This document shows positions 62,646 to 64,000 of a stretch of 64,000 nucleotides of DNA, piece after piece; within the stretch, counting starts at the first letter, position 1; the number at the start of each line of letters is the position of its first letter. Source of the DNA: Heterostelium album PN500 (lineage: Eukaryota > Evosea > Eumycetozoa > Acytosteliales > Acytosteliaceae); assembly GCF_000004825.1 (NCBI RefSeq), contig NW_008805067.1, positions 471,297 to 535,296 on the forward strand, read 5' to 3'. Position numbers and translations under genes: made by a program. A model generated the notes under the pieces. The model worked only from the letters and a program-made list of their open reading frames with translations, made no database searches and was not told the DNA's origin.

Positions 62646-63603
62646 GGTTGAACTACCAATCGGTACATTGAGTGATGGATCTGCATGGTATTTGAGGCAG
62701 GCTGTTAAAACAAACTTTGGTTGAATCTGAAGATGTATATGACGATGAGGAAGTTGGGGTATTACTACCGTATCTCGATGATTGTTGTTGTTGTTGATGT
62801 TGATGATGATTATGTTGTTGTTCTTCATCTTCTTCGTCATTGTCGATATGAAGAATATCAGACTCTGACTTTATCATTGAGTTATCGTTACGATCTAGAG
62901 CTTCGACTACAACGCGTCTTCCACCGGCTCCGTGGGCTACCTTTCTACGCTTCTCTTGGCGCTTGTTGGAGAACCATGTGGTGACAGCAGTGTAGTTCAT
63001 TCCGAACATGGAGCAAGCTTCTCCTTTTCCTCTTTTATTGGGATAGTTGTCTTTTTCGAAGAACTATTGTTCTTTCTTTAAACGGGTACGACGCTTCTTT
63101 TCTTTTTCGTCTCCCGACGATGGCGATCTCAAACCGATATGGAACTCTTTGCCGCTGATGTTGTGTTCGTTTGGACTGAGTGGAGGAGATGACAAGTCGC
63201 GTGTGCTGTTGGTTGAGAGTCTGAGGTTGCATGATCCACTGGTGTTTAAGCTTTTGACAGTGTTTGGCAGTGAGTTGAACGAGTTAGTAAGTTTTGGTGA
63301 CCTTGCCAGAGTTGGGTTGTGAATGAGGTAGTGAAACGGAAGCAGACGATGTCAGTGACGGTTGTGATAATTGAATTGGTGGGATTACAGTGATCTTTTT
63401 GTTGTTTAAGGGGAATAGAATTGTCGAGGTGGACATTTCGTTGTTATTGATACTGAGTTTAGGATTTGGATTGTTAGAGTTTGCGAGTTTTGGAGTGGTT
63501 TTGGCAGATACATTGGGAGATGGTTGATACTGTGACCATCGGAATCTATTGAACATATACACGTGTTGTATCTCATTACGAAGTTGAATGTAATCTCAGT
63601 CAT
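62646..63603 (-). pseudogene. Disrupted homeobox transcription factor gene
   Basis: On the minus strand the homeodomain begins KEKKRRTRLKKEQ and then meets TAG (63064-63066). It continues in the same frame as FFEKDNYPNKRGKGEACSMF, then NYTAVTTWFSNKRQEKRRK, with the helix-3 WFSN..R hallmark. Aligning W48 and Y25 to a standard homeodomain leaves helix 1 about five residues short just at the stop, so there is both a small deletion and a nonsense codon. Upstream, a frame with SLNTSGSCNLRL and DLSSPPLSPNEHNI leads into the homeodomain. The N-terminal open frame (MYMFNRFRWSQYQPSPNVSA) lies one base out, so there is at least one frameshift near 63300-63325. Downstream of the homeodomain the frame stays open through a His/Gln and Ser-rich tail to TAG at 62646. 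I infer a pseudogene of a homeobox regulator. Confidence 0.7.
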
Positions 63604-63630
63604 CTTTTTTTTTTTTCAAATTTTATATTA

Positions 63631-63646
63631 AACCGCATGCGAACCA
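63631..63646 (-). promoter_or_regulatory. B-box-like element downstream of tRNA copy 2
   Basis: The sequence is identical to the element beside copy 1 (AACCGCATGCGAACCA on the plus strand) and lies at the same 12-base distance, although the 12 bases between differ at several positions. Conservation across the duplication supports function but could simply reflect recent copying. Confidence 0.5.
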
Positions 63647-63658
63647 ATAATTTTCTAA

Positions 63659-63743
63659 AGGCTCCAACGAGATTCGAACTCGTGACCCCTTCCTATCTCT
63701 TCCTTTACTAGGGAAGTACAATAACCAACTATGCTATGGAGCC
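63659..63743 (-). tRNA. tRNA-Thr (anticodon AGU), 11-nt intron, copy 2
   Basis: All 85 bases are the same as in copy 1, including the inferred 11-nt intron. It lies 3430 bp from copy 1 in the same orientation. Flanking identity extends about ten bases on the 5' side and about 30 bases on the 3' side with a few changes. Confidence 0.9.
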
Positions 63744-63782
63744 TTTGATGGAAGATTTGGTGAATCTGTTGTTTTTATTTAA

Positions 63783-63986
63783 AATCGAATCATACACAAA
63801 TATACAGGGGAAACCCTCGACTGGGAGTTGTACATCCTCAAGATGACAAACAATAACGAGCTACATCGAAACGTTATTGCTATCGTACTCCACCAGGTCT
63901 GGATTCTTCACTGCAAACTCGCACACAACTCCCCATCACACCGACCACCTTCTATCACACAACAACCAACAACATTAACAGACTAG
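63783..63986 (+). mobile_element. Possible tRNA-associated retroelement fragment
   Basis: A frame of 67 codons is open to TAG and has an unusual, less A/T-rich composition (GETLDWELYILKMTNNNELH, then RNVIAIVLHQVWILHCKLAH). The pattern of a hydrophobic helix followed by VWxLHCxxxHN resembles the C-terminal tail of non-LTR retrotransposon polymerases. It begins roughly 40-50 bp upstream of a tRNA gene, the distance at which dictyostelid TRE5 elements insert. The evidence is suggestive only; the window ends here, so the element cannot be followed. Confidence 0.3.
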
Positions 63987-64000
63987 CTAAACTAGAATAA

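Noticed and set aside
1-64000. CRISPR arrays, bacterial operons, rRNA genes and bacterial insertion sequences
   Set aside because: No regularly spaced repeats, Shine-Dalgarno-led gene runs or rRNA sequence were seen; the spliced gene structure is eukaryotic throughout.

Overview
The window is nuclear DNA from a dictyostelid social amoeba. The evidence is very AT-rich intergenic DNA full of A/T runs, short AT-rich introns with GTAAGT or GTATGT donors, asparagine- and glutamine-rich low-complexity tracts inside otherwise conserved proteins, tandem ComC-like surface proteins, and a GT60 sugar transferase of the kind studied in Dictyostelium. I cannot fix the genus.

Layout. 1-9.0 kb: a Mediator subunit 28-like gene (-), an UNC-50 homologue (+), an unrecognised Asn/Gln-rich gene (-) and a tripartite DENN protein (-). 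9.0-13.1 kb: a 4-kb stretch without an intact gene, holding decayed coding patches. 13.1-21 kb: a GATA factor (+), a GT60 glycosyltransferase (+), an ATP-dependent RNA ligase (+, one apparent frameshift) and mitochondrial methionyl-tRNA synthetase (-). 21.4-30.7 kb: two tandem ComC-like EGF/TIG membrane proteins (-); the downstream copy carries three single-base insertions in a 3' block almost identical to its neighbour. 31-35.7 kb: a full-size ABCG (PDR-type) transporter (-).

37.4-39.8 kb holds what I consider the most interesting system. A PhyH-type Fe(II)/2-oxoglutarate dioxygenase (-) and an HD-domain oxygenase (+) are transcribed divergently. The HD protein keeps, at matching spacing, the diiron ligands and the Tyr/Glu lid of PhnZ. 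Together they look like a eukaryotic PhnY/PhnZ pair, which in bacteria oxidises 2-aminoethylphosphonate to glycine and phosphate.

40.7-50 kb: an EF-hand-like/coiled-coil protein (+), TAF10 (-), three tandem small secreted Gly/Tyr/Pro-rich proteins (-) and an ankyrin/AT-hook protein (-). 50.3-53.5 kb: two convergent short-chain dehydrogenase paralogues and a small secreted protein. 53.6-60.1 kb: a 14-exon gene for the B-block-binding subunit of TFIIIC. 60.2-64 kb: a tRNA-Thr(AGU) gene, a lysine-methyltransferase-like gene with an apparent frameshift, unassigned coding fragments, a disrupted homeobox gene, a second copy of the same tRNA gene, and a fragment that may be a tRNA-targeted retroelement relic.

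Exon limits were worked out by hand from GT-AG sites and reading phase. In most multi-exon genes the summed exon length is an exact multiple of three, which supports the models. Functional names rest on recognised motifs and remembered family sequences; no database search was run.
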